From positions 74,552,390-74,616,389 of the forward strand of contig NC_087064.1 of the NCBI RefSeq assembly GCF_963678635.1: a stretch of DNA of 64,000 nucleotides. The letters run 5' to 3'. Below the pieces are notes generated by a model that worked only from the letters and a program-made list of their open reading frames with translations, was not told where the DNA came from and did no database searches. A program made the position numbers and the translations under genes. Each line of letters begins with the position of its first letter. Position 1 is the first letter of the stretch. Positions 1-11,400 of this stretch are shown piece after piece. The stretch is from Symsagittifera roscoffensis. Its lineage: Eukaryota; Xenacoelomorpha; Acoela; Convolutidae.

Positions 1-733
1 CCAACGATAACTTATGTCCTAACCAATTCACCTCCTGTTTAAAGAATTCACATTTCGACAGTTTTAATGCCAAATTTTCTTTTTCTAGCTTTTCCAGCAC
101 ATTCAAGATCAATTTTTCATGTTCTTGTTCACTTCCTTTAGACAAAATGAGTATGTCGTCAAGAAAACAGAATGTATTTTCCGCATGGTTCAATGTTCTG
201 TCCATAGCTTTTTGAAACTCAGCTGCCATATCTGCCAGACCGTAAAATCCGGTCAAAAATCTGTATGTTCCAGTAGCTTGCCCACCTATGTTGTTAAAAT
301 TGCATTGTTTAGCTGTCTCTGCAGTTAGTTTAAGTTGACTGTAGGCATACTTCAAATCTAATACTGAGAAATACAGTGTACCGCTTTCAATTGCTGTGAT
401 TACTTGGCTGACCCCATCCAATAAGTCATTCACATTCGGCATTTGATATTTATTTTTGAACAACTGTCTATTGATGGGTTTGGCATCTAAAGCTAATTTT
501 ATGGAGTCATATTTTTTTACTGTTATTACAATAGGTGCTACAAAACAATCACTAGTACATTTGTCTAGACGTTTTATATGCTTCTCTTTTAGCAGTTTTT
601 CCATTTCCTCATACACTTTCCCTTGTATGTGTATTGGGATGCGTCTCTCTTTTTCCTGTAATGGACAAAGTGGGTATTTGAACTTTGTGCTGACAACGTG
701 ACTTTTTGAACACCCTTGACGATCAAAAAGGTT
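1..733 (-). CDS. Pol (reverse transcriptase part) of a Ty3/gypsy element, truncated by window edge
   Basis: This frame stays open from about 733 to the left edge of the window. It encodes the N-terminal half of a Ty3/gypsy reverse transcriptase. The fingers/palm motif YFSVLDLKYAYSQL is present, and FLDDILILS supplies the catalytic aspartates (FLDD at 155-166), followed by KCEFF and WLGH. No stop interrupts the visible RT. The frame has no own AUG near its start and lies +1 relative to the upstream Gag-protease ORF, which ends at 723. Pol is therefore probably translated by frameshifting at the overlap. RNase H and integrase would lie beyond the window. The assignment to Ty3/gypsy rests on the Gag-PR-RT order and on RT motif style; the clade within it is not determined. 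Confidence 0.88.
720..733 (-). promoter_or_regulatory. Candidate +1 ribosomal frameshift site (UUU-UGA-U)
   Basis: The Gag-protease frame ends with codons AAA AAA CCT TTT TGA. The RT frame is open across this point in the +1 frame (CTT TTT GAT CGT). A P-site UUU can re-pair with UUU after slipping +1, and the A-site holds a slow UGA followed by U. This resembles the +1 shift sites of antizyme genes (UCC-UGA-U and variants). A -1 shift on the preceding A7 run would not reach the RT frame. The mechanism is inferred from frames only. Confidence 0.5.
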
Positions 734-2453
734 TTTTTAATTTACTATAGAATTTGTTTTTCCAACCTTCTGACTGTTCGCACAGTAACACGTCAAATCT
801 CGTCTTTTCTTTCGGTGCCAACCTCTGTGTTGTGTGTATCCCGACTTTGCTATGTAAATCCAGCCCCAAAATACATCTCGTGCGTCGTTCTGTGATTAAG
901 AACGATGCTCCCACCACCTCCCACCCTGCTGAACGGATGGTCGTGGTGATTGCACCCAATATATTGATCGGCTGTTTGTTATAGTCTACAAATTTTGCAG
1001 TCAAGTTGAGATTTTCCCGTGGAATGAACCTCGTATTTTTTAAAGACTCCAGAATTTGCTTTGCAGTAGCCCAGTTCAAAAATGATACAGGACTGCCCGT
1101 ATCAATAGTCATGTTGATGATTTGATGATCTATTCTCAACAAAGCTTTTAAGGACCTTATTTGGTTCGATCGGGTATTTCTGCGAATATCAACCTTCTGT
1201 ATGTCCTTGCTACTTTTCTTGATATCTCGGTTTCTGTTTGATTGCTGTTTTATATACTCATCTATTTCTTCCATCGAAGACAATTCTGATTCAATAGCCA
1301 TAATTTCGAACTCCTCGCACGAGTCAAATGACTGAATTAAATTGCACTCTTCATCTGAGCTGGATGATTTTTCCGCAATCTCATTTACTTGCTGTGACCT
1401 ACACATTTTTGCATAGTGATTTGGTTTAGAACAATTTTTACATGCTTTGCCCATGGCCGGACATTTCTTCAAATGTCCTTTCCCAAATGGTCGACCACAT
1501 CGAGTACACGTTTTCGTGTCTGTAAAATTTTTCCCTTTTCTGTCTGATGATTTCTTCTTGTACATGTTGTTCGGTTGTCTCCTTCCGTAAGCATTTTTAT
1601 TTCCAATACTCATAATTGGTTCTTGCTTTATCTTCATTGTTCCATTTACCTGAGCTGTACTTGCAGTCGTTGCATTAGTTTTCCGAAATGCCTGAGTTGT
1701 CTGTTTACTTTGTTCAAATTTCAAGGCCCTTTTCAATACTTCCTCTGGTGAAAATGTTTCAAACGTTAGTGTATCTTGTAATACCACATTTTTCATTTTC
1801 GATATGAATAGGTCACGCACTAGTTCGTCCTCCAGTGTCCTTAATTCTGCTCTAGCTGCTTGAGCAGTTAATGCGGCATGAAATGCCTCGAGTGATTCCC
1901 CTGTTTCCTGTGAACGATTAAACAGCTTGTAGCGTTCATACGTAACACTCTGTGATTTATCAAATGAAGTCTTAGCCAACGCTACCATCTGCCTGAATTC
2001 TAACTTTGAAACTTCTACATGCGGGTTCTTTTGAACAAATTGCTTCTTTCCTTCTGTCCCCAACGCCAGAAATAATCTAGAGGCTACTCTTTTCTGTACT
2101 TCGTTGTAATATACGTTGTGTCCAACCTTTGGTCCTCTAGTTTTTCTTTCTTCATTTTCCAAGAGAATCTTATCCCGGGCTAGTTGGTCTCGAGCTTCCC
2201 TTTCTGTAATCGCCTGAGCGTTTTCATGTTCTCGTGGGGTCTCTGGTCTTGGTAACGGTTCCAATAGAACTTCTTTCGGTTCTTCTAATAATAGTTCCGG
2301 ATTCACGCTCTCCTTTACTGTAACTGCCAAAAGAAATTGGTCTAGCCATATTTTGAAATTCCAAGGAGGGCCGAAATTCGCGGTCGTCCAAAATACAGGG
2401 ATCCCCATATCTGTTCTATTGTCCTGGGACAGAAATCCTGCTGGCTGCGCCAT
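723..2453 (-). CDS. Gag-protease polyprotein of a Ty3/gypsy element
   Basis: This is an intact ORF of 576 codons. Residues ~20-260 form a Gag/capsid-like region that is rich in charged helices. Two cysteine motifs follow: CTRCGRPFGKGHLKKC, and a canonical CCHC knuckle CKNCSKPNHYAKMC. A Ser/Glu-rich linker leads to a retropepsin-type aspartic protease with the active-site DTGS at residues 451-454 and a C-terminal ILGLD motif. The ORF ends KKPF-stop (UGA at 725-723), and RT continues in the +1 frame. Gag packages RNA and the protease would process the polyprotein. The ORF looks undamaged, so the element may have been active recently. I could not recognise its LTRs or primer-binding site upstream. 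Confidence 0.9.
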   Translation of the reverse strand: MAQPAGFLSQDNRTDMGIPVFWTTANFGPPWNFKIWLDQFLLAVTVKESVNPELLLEEPKEVLLEPLPRPETPREHENAQAITEREARDQLARDKILLENEERKTRGPKVGHNVYYNEVQKRVASRLFLALGTEGKKQFVQKNPHVEVSKLEFRQMVALAKTSFDKSQSVTYERYKLFNRSQETGESLEAFHAALTAQAARAELRTLEDELVRDLFISKMKNVVLQDTLTFETFSPEEVLKRALKFEQSKQTTQAFRKTNATTASTAQVNGTMKIKQEPIMSIGNKNAYGRRQPNNMYKKKSSDRKGKNFTDTKTCTRCGRPFGKGHLKKCPAMGKACKNCSKPNHYAKMCRSQQVNEIAEKSSSSDEECNLIQSFDSCEEFEIMAIESELSSMEEIDEYIKQQSNRNRDIKKSSKDIQKVDIRRNTRSNQIRSLKALLRIDHQIINMTIDTGSPVSFLNWATAKQILESLKNTRFIPRENLNLTAKFVDYNKQPINILGAITTTIRSAGWEVVGASFLITERRTRCILGLDLHSKVGIHTTQRLAPKEKTRFDVLLCEQSEGWKNKFYSKLKKPF

Positions 2454-5160
2454 GTGATATTGCTATGCTACGAGTAGGTAAGCGCAAAAGAGAATAATTT
2501 AAAACCTTTAATTCTGTCTTGTTGAATTGCTTAGTTTTGTTAGAGATCACGTTCATGTGTCTTCTATGATCGCAACCTTCCAAATGACTGTTACGTTTGG
2601 CCTGCATGGATGGCCTTGAATAATACTAACAATACATAACAGAATATTAATAACACTTTATCCAAGGTTACTGTGGCAACAGTACTACACGGTACCACAA
2701 AGTCAACGACTAATTATAGAACTTCAGGTGCAATCTGAACTCGTACAAAGAGTTCCCCATTTAACGGTATCCCGCTATGATGCTCCCTCCAATTATGAGT
2801 TATGGTGGCTAAATTTCCAAGGAGTCTACTAACTCGGCAAACTCAAGATAGTTCATTTCTAAATTCTTTACGTCCAAAGAAGGCGCTGTCATTGACATTT
2901 TGACTCCTAGTTACTTTTTATTTTGCTAGATCTTTACTAATCTAATTTTACCGTTTGACTTTTACTTAATCACGTTTTGACTGCAAGAATCAACAGACTA
3001 CGGTTCTTGATGGCTTGGGAAAGAGTTACTTTCTAATGTTTTAACTTAAACGGTAAATAATTCGCTTTTACTTTGAATTCAATTCATAATTACTATTTTC
3101 AAAACCCTTTTTTTGAACTTCTTGTTTGAAACTATTGTTAGGGAAAAATCATTTAGTTTCAACTAGAACCTTTCTTCTTTATCATTTTCGGGCACCTTCA
3201 GCCCTCATTAGTCTGCAAACCCGAAGACCGTTTCTTTGCTCTAGTTTCGACTGTTTCTACTCAGATAACTCTGATTGATACTCAACTCAGTAAAAATATA
3301 GAAATCAAGAAGATATAACTAAATCATATAAAAACAGAGAAAAAAAGGATTCAAAAAAATGAATACACTTAATAATCTAACTATGATAACCAAGTAAATA
3401 AGATCTGTTTACAAAGGGACTTCACAGGCGCTGAGCAGTCCAAAGAAAAAAGTCCTTTTTGTCAGAAGGCGCTGAGCAATTTGGGCAAATGTGCGATCCA
3501 AACAGGTCATCAGCAGTAAAAGCACTTCGTTTCCAGCAACACACCCTCCAGCCCCCGCTATTACCTCCAACCAGCGCCATTTTTAAACTCACAACGACAA
3601 CAAGTCATTTTGGACTGAAAATTCAGGGACATTAGGGTCCCAAAAAAAGATTTCGCAAAAGGTCAATGAATTCAAGGAAATCGGAACAAAAATGATCGAC
3701 TTATTCCTCTCGAAAATCTATCTACTAAATTGATCACATCAAGCGCTCGTAAGATAACCCGTTAATTACCCCTAAACTATATCTCGCTATCTTTCACTAA
3801 ATATCAATTAAAAATATTTTTATTTGAAAACGATTACTGGGGAAAGCTATGAGTATTTTTGTTCGTTTAACACCAAAAATTGAGTCCAAAACCTTGATTG
3901 CCTTAATTGGTATATCAACATTTTTGTATATCACCAGTACATTAATGCGATAAATAGATTGGTTATGCTCACCACACTGTATATAAATTCATTCAACAAA
4001 CAAGGAAGGAGCAAAGCGCAACGGAAAATCGTCTGATTCGGTTCAAATCCGAAAAAAAACCTTTAAATGTCCTAAATATGAAATATTGCAAGAAAGGATA
4101 AAAGAAGTGTATCAGAAGTGCAAGAAAGTGTAAGCCCCTTTATACCAAAGATAATTTGACGCTCAAAGGCTTTGATGTTTTGCCGCTTTTCTTGTTTCAC
4201 CCTTAGACTAAGTTCTTATTGTCTCACAATCCTAGTTTATCGAATTTTCATTTACGATGCAGCTGTTAACTTTGTCGTTATAACCACTATTAAGAGATAT
4301 TGGCTACTGAAATCTTTACAAACAATGGCCAGTGCAGTTTTACCAAAAATTCAGGTTCTCAAAAATTTCTCGTAAACAATTGCGTGTAGAAGCGTACTAC
4401 ATTCTTTCCAATTTATTAGGACAATTTTTTTCCATGTTAGTGTTGTGAAACACTAGTCTACGTTTTTATTCGAATTGATGTTATTTCAAATTGATAGACG
4501 ATTTTCAATACAGGAGTCCGTCTGACCAACTCTACTCGCAGATTGTTCTATATACGTTGAGTCTAATAGCCGTTTGCCAACACTTTTCTTAAAAAAACAT
4601 AGGAATTACTGTTTTAATTAAATCAGAAAATTTTAACTACAATTTAACGATTCAACCAATTTTTAAGCTGAATCAAACTTTGCTGAAGTAGCTCGCCGAA
4701 AAAAATCAATGTTAAACTTTCCAAAAGTTTTTTCTCATCAACAGTTCATTTTATAACCATAACATCTCAACAAAGATTTCGCAAAAGGTCAATGAACTCA
4801 AGGAAATCGGAACAAAAATGATTGACTTATTCCTCTGAAAAATCTATAAACTAAATTCCACTCTCGAAATCATTCACGTTCAATTCGACACTACGTTTAG
4901 CAAATGAGTTTGAATTGACCTTTAGCAAATGAGTTTGAAAAAATCTGATTTGAATCCCAAAAACAAAAAAATCTTCACAATGTTCACTGAAACTCGAAAG
5001 CCAATTTCGAAAGTTTTAACCCAATACAACTCCAATAACTAGTGAAAATTCAGTTCCTTCATTTCCAACTATCAAACCGCCAACATATGATATATTCGGC
5101 AAACCGAGCCTTCGGCGAATAAGTTTTAAGCGCATTGAGTGCATGCAGCTGACCATTTAG
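2454..5160. other. Gene-free region between left element and KSR 3' end
   Basis: I see no convincing coding exon in this AT-rich stretch. The first few hundred bases should hold the leader and 5' LTR of the minus-strand element, but I cannot define LTR ends or a tRNA-complementary site. Two fragments of a dispersed repeat lie at about 3,648-3,735 and 4,773-4,858. Confidence 0.5.
3648..4858. repeat. Two direct-repeat fragments (~88 bp) of a dispersed repeat
   Basis: Segments 3,648-3,735 and 4,773-4,858 match almost base for base. Both begin AGATTTCGCAAAAGGTCAA and continue through a shared run ending at an AAATCTAT..ACTAAATT block. They resemble the head of the ~450-bp repeat family found several times in the KSR introns. 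Confidence 0.7.
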
Positions 5161-5167
5161 ATTTCAG

Positions 5168-5173
5168 TTTATT
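5168..5173 (-). terminator. Poly(A) signal AATAAA of KSR
   Basis: On the minus strand an AATAAA hexamer lies about 90 bases past the KSR stop codon. This gives a short 3' UTR ending near 5,150. Confidence 0.6.
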
Positions 5174-5260
5174 ACGTCCTTAATAAATCATTTCAGTTTG
5201 ATTTTTTAAAAGTTCATTTATATTAAGTTCAGATGAGATTCCTTCTGGGGTCATTTGAGT

Positions 5261-5461
5261 TCAGTAGACTGCAGCCTGTGGACCAATGTGGGCGTTCATT
5301 CTCTCCATAGATCTGGACATGTTGATGGGTTGGGAGGGGGTTCGGCCCACTGGCTGTCTTATTCTCTGCACCTCTTTTTCCAGGCTGTGGACGTAGCTGT
5401 GGATAGTGCTGAACAGAGGTCTGTTGTCCGGGTTGAAACTCCAGCACCGCATCAGAAAGTC
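5261..5461 (-). CDS. KSR: KSR exon 18 (end of kinase domain, stop)
   Basis: It encodes DFLMRCWSFNPDNRPLFSTI, the last kinase helix, then a short tail ending QAAVY and a TGA stop at 5,263-5,261. The acceptor is TTTCTCAAG. Confidence 0.93.
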   Translation of the reverse strand, partial: DFLMRCWSFNPDNRPLFSTIHSYVHSLEKEVQRIRQPVGRTPSQPINMSRSMERMNAHIGPQAAVY

Positions 5462-8400
5462 CTTGAGAAAAAAAATTAAATTAAGCTGCCAATAACATTA
5501 AACAAACTTGCTCGGATAGTTTAAACACAGAGGCTGTTAAACACAGAAACAGTTTAAACTGAAACTGTTTAAATATTTAAAAACAATTTTTTTTTAAATT
5601 ACCCCTAATCAGACTTGATAAATTTACAAATTACTGAACTTTCCGTTATAGTTAAAAATTGTTTAAGTTGGAATAAACCCATGCTCTTGAAAGTAAGTCA
5701 ATAAAAACCGTACCGGATGAAAAAAATGGCGTTTAAAAAAACGGAAAATTAACTGACAGAATCTAGGACGAAAGCCACAAACCCAAAAAAAAATTTGAAA
5801 TGTTTTTTTTTTGAAAAATAAATACACCCTGAAACGGTCATTACCTAATTACTACTTAAAATATGGTAGTTTTATTTGAATTTTCAACGAATTGAGCACG
5901 CCAGACGTGATATTTACCATTCCTACTAAATTGACCAATCTACGAACAAAGTTTTTTACAGGAAAAAAGTCTACAGTGCTGATTTAAATTATCCGGACAA
6001 AACTTGAATTTTCAAACACATTTTTCTCAATTTGTAATAAGATTAGGCAAAAAAGAAGAGAACAAAAGTTGCTTAGAATTTCATCAGAATTAATATGGCG
6101 CATTTGTTTCTCCAAAATTCTCAACCAAAATTTTACTCCAAAAATGGGTAATTTTGTCTTTTTTCAATTTATCAAGAATTACGCTGAAACTACTTTGTTA
6201 ATCGATGAGAAAAATATATCACAAAAAGCTTCTTACACAGCCCAACAAAGTTCTAGAAGGGGCTAAATCTCCAAAAATTTGAGTAACTTGTTTAAAATTT
6301 GTTTTTAAGCAAAGATTTTGGATTTTATACAGTAAAAATCACGTTTTATTAACTATCAAGCAAAATTATTTTCTCTTTTACAGGTTTTTGGAGATTTAGC
6401 CTCTTCTACAACTTTGTTGAGCTGTGTAAGAAGCTTTTTGTGATATATTTTTCTCATCAATTAACACAGTAGTTTCAGCGTAATTCTTGATTAATTGAAA
6501 AAAGACAAAATGACCCATTTTTGGGGTAAAATTTTGGCTGAGAATTTTGGAGAAAAAATTGCACCATATTAATTCTGATAGAATTCTAAGCAACTTTTGT
6601 TCTCTTCTTTTTTTGTCTAATCTTAACCCAATTTGAGAAAAACCTGTTTGAAAATTCAAGTTTTGTTCATTTTGTCCGGATAATTTAAATCACCACTGTA
6701 GTACCCGATTGCAATACCCTTGCGTATCGCTAGGTTTGAAGCAAAATCTTAAAGCATGCTAGATAGCACCACTAAATAATCTCAAGAAACATATCCAGCC
6801 ATATCAGGGTGATTTGATACAAAAAGCATGCAACAGTTAAATCGTAATTACTTAAATCGCCAATTTGACGGTTCAGCTTTCAAACCTACAATTGCAACGC
6901 AACCGAACCTGTTTGTTGATACACATAAGTTGTCTGTTTACCTTGAATCGCTTTGAGCTCTGAAATGAAGCAAGACTGTTTTTGCAGCCAGAAGCGACAG
7001 ACCAAATGACACTGTGACAAGATACGTGTTCATGAAGGAATCTGCCACTGAACAGCTCGAAACAGACAACTCCGAACGCATACACGTCAGTCTCCATGGT
7101 GAAGGGCAGCATCTGGTCTATGTTCCAGTGGGGAGAGAGCACAGTGACCAGCTCAGGAGCCAAGGAGCTCAGCCAGCCAGGGGGACAGAAGATACCCAGT
7201 TCCCCTCTGAAAAAAAAATAAAATTATTTACATTTTTGAGGACGAATAAAATTGTCTCATAGCTGACAAAGTAGCTTGAACGAATTTCAAAATCAAGAAA
7301 AGTTCCATAATTGCATGACAACAGAACTCAATTAAGAGATAACGCGTCGTTTTTTGGAGTATTTCAACGGCCCGGACCAGAGCCGCGTCTGAAAAATCGT
7401 CTGAACTGTCAGCTTTGAAGTGAAACATTTCGCACCCAAATCGCAAGCAAGATCTATCTACTACTTTCCTTGAAGACTCAAAAAGAACTTTCAGAACATA
7501 GCAAAATAGCGAAGTCAAGAGAGGAAGTGGACTATAGAACTCACGAGTGTGAATTTTGGACCACTTTGGTGATGTTTGCCAGTCCGTAGTCGGTGATGAT
7601 CACGTGGTTTCTCTCATCCACAAACAGATTGTTCGTCCTGAGGTCCTTATGCACTATGGCCCGTCCGTGCAGATAGCCCATACCCTGTAGCAAATTAATT
7701 ACTCAAACATAGCCAACAGACAGTTGGGAAAGAGTCAATGAATGCAAGCAGGAAAAAATTGATTTGTTTGATTTGCAAAAAAAACTGCCATGTTCGAATT
7801 CCAAATAAAAAAATGGCCTTTAAGCTCTTTGAATTTCAAAGGCAATTTTAAATTGGCTTTTTTGATAAAATTAACCCAATTTGAGAAAACTGAATTATTA
7901 GTGGATATGTTTTTATTCCACTGTGTATTCTATAAATTATACTCTAAAATGCCTGTTTTCAAAGTCCATTTTGGTCAACATTTCCTTCGAAATTCGGTAA
8001 AAATTTTACATAGACCGAGAGCAAATGATCAAAGCTACTCTCTATGAAACTATCAATATTTGGAGTCAATGACTTACACTTGTGGACAAAATTAACAAAA
8101 TTTGATTTCAAAGACTACCAGTGTTTTCCGGGTTTGAAAATAGTAAGAAACAGCTAATTTAAGTAAAGTTTTCACACTGATTATTTCAATTATTTCAATT
8201 TTATCGCTAAGAATGTTTCACGTCGCATGAACAGCTTTTTTACTCCGCTTATTCATGAAAGAATTCACTACGATGCAAAACAAAGTGCAGACGAGGCAAC
8301 CTGCGTTTTTCAGCCCTGGATTACATTGTTAAGTCATTAAAAGCAAATCTTGATGGTTTCGTAGAGGGTAGCTTCGACCAATTTCTCTTGGTCTATGTAA

Positions 8401-11400
8401 AAATTTTACCCGATTTCGAAGGAAATTTTGTCCTAAATGGACATTGAAAGCAGGCATTGTAGAGAGTCCACTAGTGTAAGAGTCTGAAATACGTTCATAG
8501 ACTCTTAAAAATTGAAAACAATTACCATGTGAACAGTTCTGAAAACAATTACCATATAACAGAATATCGAATAAATTAACCTGTGCAGTCTGTTCCAGTA
8601 TCGTGACTATGGTAGGCATCGGCATTTCGTCTCTCGTTTGGTGAATTTTCCTGTACAATGTTTTTCCTTTGCACAAACTGAAATGAACAGACAATTCGGA
8701 AAACTGCTCGTCAAATTAACTATGGAAGAAATTCGGTAATTTATGCTTAAAGAAACTCTCAAGATTGATTCGTTCAAAAAAAGAGCCATTCCTGTTGTTT
8801 TCTGGGCCGAAATGAATTGATGAGCGAAATTTTGCAGGTGATTGCATAAAAAAAACACTTGCCTGGTGATTATTGCTGGCGTCTGCGGATCCCTGCATGC
8901 AGCCATGAACAGCACGATGTTGTTATGCCTTGCTTTACACAATGTCTTAATATCCTTCATGATTATATCTGTGTCGTGAGGAGTTGTAGATCTTCTTCTC
9001 GCGTCCGACAACGAGTTCGAGGAGCGCCCTATGATACTACCACGTGTAGTCGCTTGGTGGGCATCTTTTGTGATCTGGATCTTATTGGCGTTGTTGGAGG
9101 ATCCTGTTGCCGACGTTGATGTCAAGTTGTTGCAGACGTCGCCACTTGCATCGGGTAGGTTGTACACTTTGACTGCAACCTCCCCGTGCCAGTAGCCTCT
9201 GTATACTGATGCGAATCTGCCGTGACCGATTAACTTGTCGATTTTGACGTCTTGTAGACTCATGATTTCGTCGTAGTCATCGTCAATTCGCTTAACACAA
9301 AAATCCATTAATCTCAATTATTGATATATTAGTCTCAATTATTAAGGACTGAATTACGAAACGAACATCTCACATTTCAATTTACAACGGTTTTACAGGA
9401 ACACCAACGTTTTCTGACATTAGATGAAGGTGTTTGATTGTAACGAACCTTGTCAAAGCTCTCTCCGATCGACCATCTATCTCTGAAACTGGAAGTAGCA
9501 CCATTTGCAGCATTCTCGCTGTCAGTCTAAAACACAAAAGACACAAATGCTTATATTGCATTACAGAATCTACGTCTAAAAGAGAAACTTTTTATGTCGT
9601 TTAACTCCCGCGCAAGTTTTTTTTTTACTAAATCCGAGCAAAATCCAGCGTGAGCGGCGAAACCTTCAAAGCTGATATTTCAAAAAAAACAAGAACTCCT
9701 GGGACTCTTATCGCGCTACCCATAAAACACTTAATATGTGCTCCGCAGCCAATGCTTCGATTGCAGCTACAAAACCGACTAATACCAGTAATATAGTATT
9801 ATTACTATGACACACCAAAGTAGTTGACGTATTTTGACTCGATCTCGACACAGTGACGCCTTCAGAGTCCACGTGTTGGGATGAAGCGATGGTTGAAGTT
9901 GCGACTGAAGATGCCGGCGATGATATCGTGTTATTACTCGCAGCCTCCTTCAGATTAGACTCACTGGGCTGAAGTAGTAGTGAGTCCACTTCGTATGTGG
10001 AGTGGGGAGTTGTTGCGGGACCTGAGACGAGGGTTCCTGAATGGGAGGTGTTGGTGGCGCTGATGAGGATTCGATCATCGTCGGCAGAGGCGCCCCTGCC
10101 GCGCAAGTGGAGGGTGGACTTGACAGCAGCAGCAGAAGCGGAGCAGGAAGAGACGAAAGAGGGGAGGGAGTCGAAGTAGCGGTGGTGGTGAGCACCCGAG
10201 GGAGGGGGGACACTCAGGCAGCCCTCTTGACCACACTCACTTTTAGTGATTAAGTCTCGATCTGAATAGAAGACAAATTGTCAACACCTCATTCTATTCG
10301 AAATAAAAACATATGAATTATTACACATAAAGTTTTGAAAAATTATTGAAGTTTACACGTAATACAAACTCGAACACCCAAAGTATGACCATATAACTTG
10401 CAAACAGTTATAACAAAAAGGCCTATTATCCAACTCAATGGTTTTGAAAATTTCAGCAAATTATATCTTCCCTCATCCCTTCAAGCTCCTGAAAGATTTC
10501 GACCCCTAAGACATTCACTCTTCCCCAAGCTGTTTTAATTACACTATTTGAAGTAAAAGTCCATTCAAATAGTTTTGAATTCTATTAGTTAAACCTGTGT
10601 GTGTGAAGTTGAAGATATGTGAGTAGGTGGGACAGCCGCCACTGTTCGCACTGGGAGGGTTGACTGGACAGGGACTGGACTCCACAGAAGAGATATCCGA
10701 GGACACTCCTGTAGATGTGGAGATGTTCCGCACACTCCTCGGCTGCCCAAGATTCATGCTCGAGCCCGCAGGACCTATAAAAAAGAAAACACACGTCAGA
10801 AATCACACAAAAAACTACGTAAAACAACAAAAAAGCACATCACAAACCACTCGACCTCTATTGATAGCATATATTCTAAGCATCGAATTAATATCCAGCA
10901 AATGACGGCAAAGTATTGCAGGAATAACGAAATCGATTTTCAACAAGGATAGACGGTTGCTGCGCAAGTTACACAGTATGTTCCGACTAGTTTATCAAAA
11001 AATGTATATAATTTTGTTCATGAACTCTTTTTTTTCAAGTAAGTTATTTTTTTTGAACGTGGTGTAATCAAAGTTCTGAAAAAAACCTGAAATTTAGGTA
11101 TATTTGACAGTCACAGTAAATTAGGCAAATCAGGCATCGGCTTGTCGAATAATAAAAAAATTTTGGGCTACAAAACAAAAATTTTACTATAAAGCCTGCT
11201 TGCTCACACTATTCGCTCATAAAATTAGACCAAAAAACAAACGGGTTTTTCTCGCCCCAAAATAATTTTTCAACATTTTTTATGTCGTTCGAATCACGAC
11301 TGAAAAGACTTTAATATGATATATCACTCGACCCATTCAGATAATTATTTGTGGTAACTGATTTTGAGTGGAAAACAAAAACATAGCCAATCGAAGATTG

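Noticed and set aside
723-740. -1 frameshift on the A7 run at the Gag-Pol overlap of the left element
   Set aside because: A -1 slip leads into a frame that does not encode RT; only +1 (or -2) reaches it.
2640-3300. 5' LTR of the left Ty3/gypsy element
   Set aside because: It should lie about here, but I found no TG...CA boundaries, no tRNA-complementary site and no second copy to confirm it.
6069-6659. Two similar small ORFs on opposite strands (about 65 and 87 codons)
   Set aside because: They are the two arms of the foldback MITE read in opposite directions, not genes.
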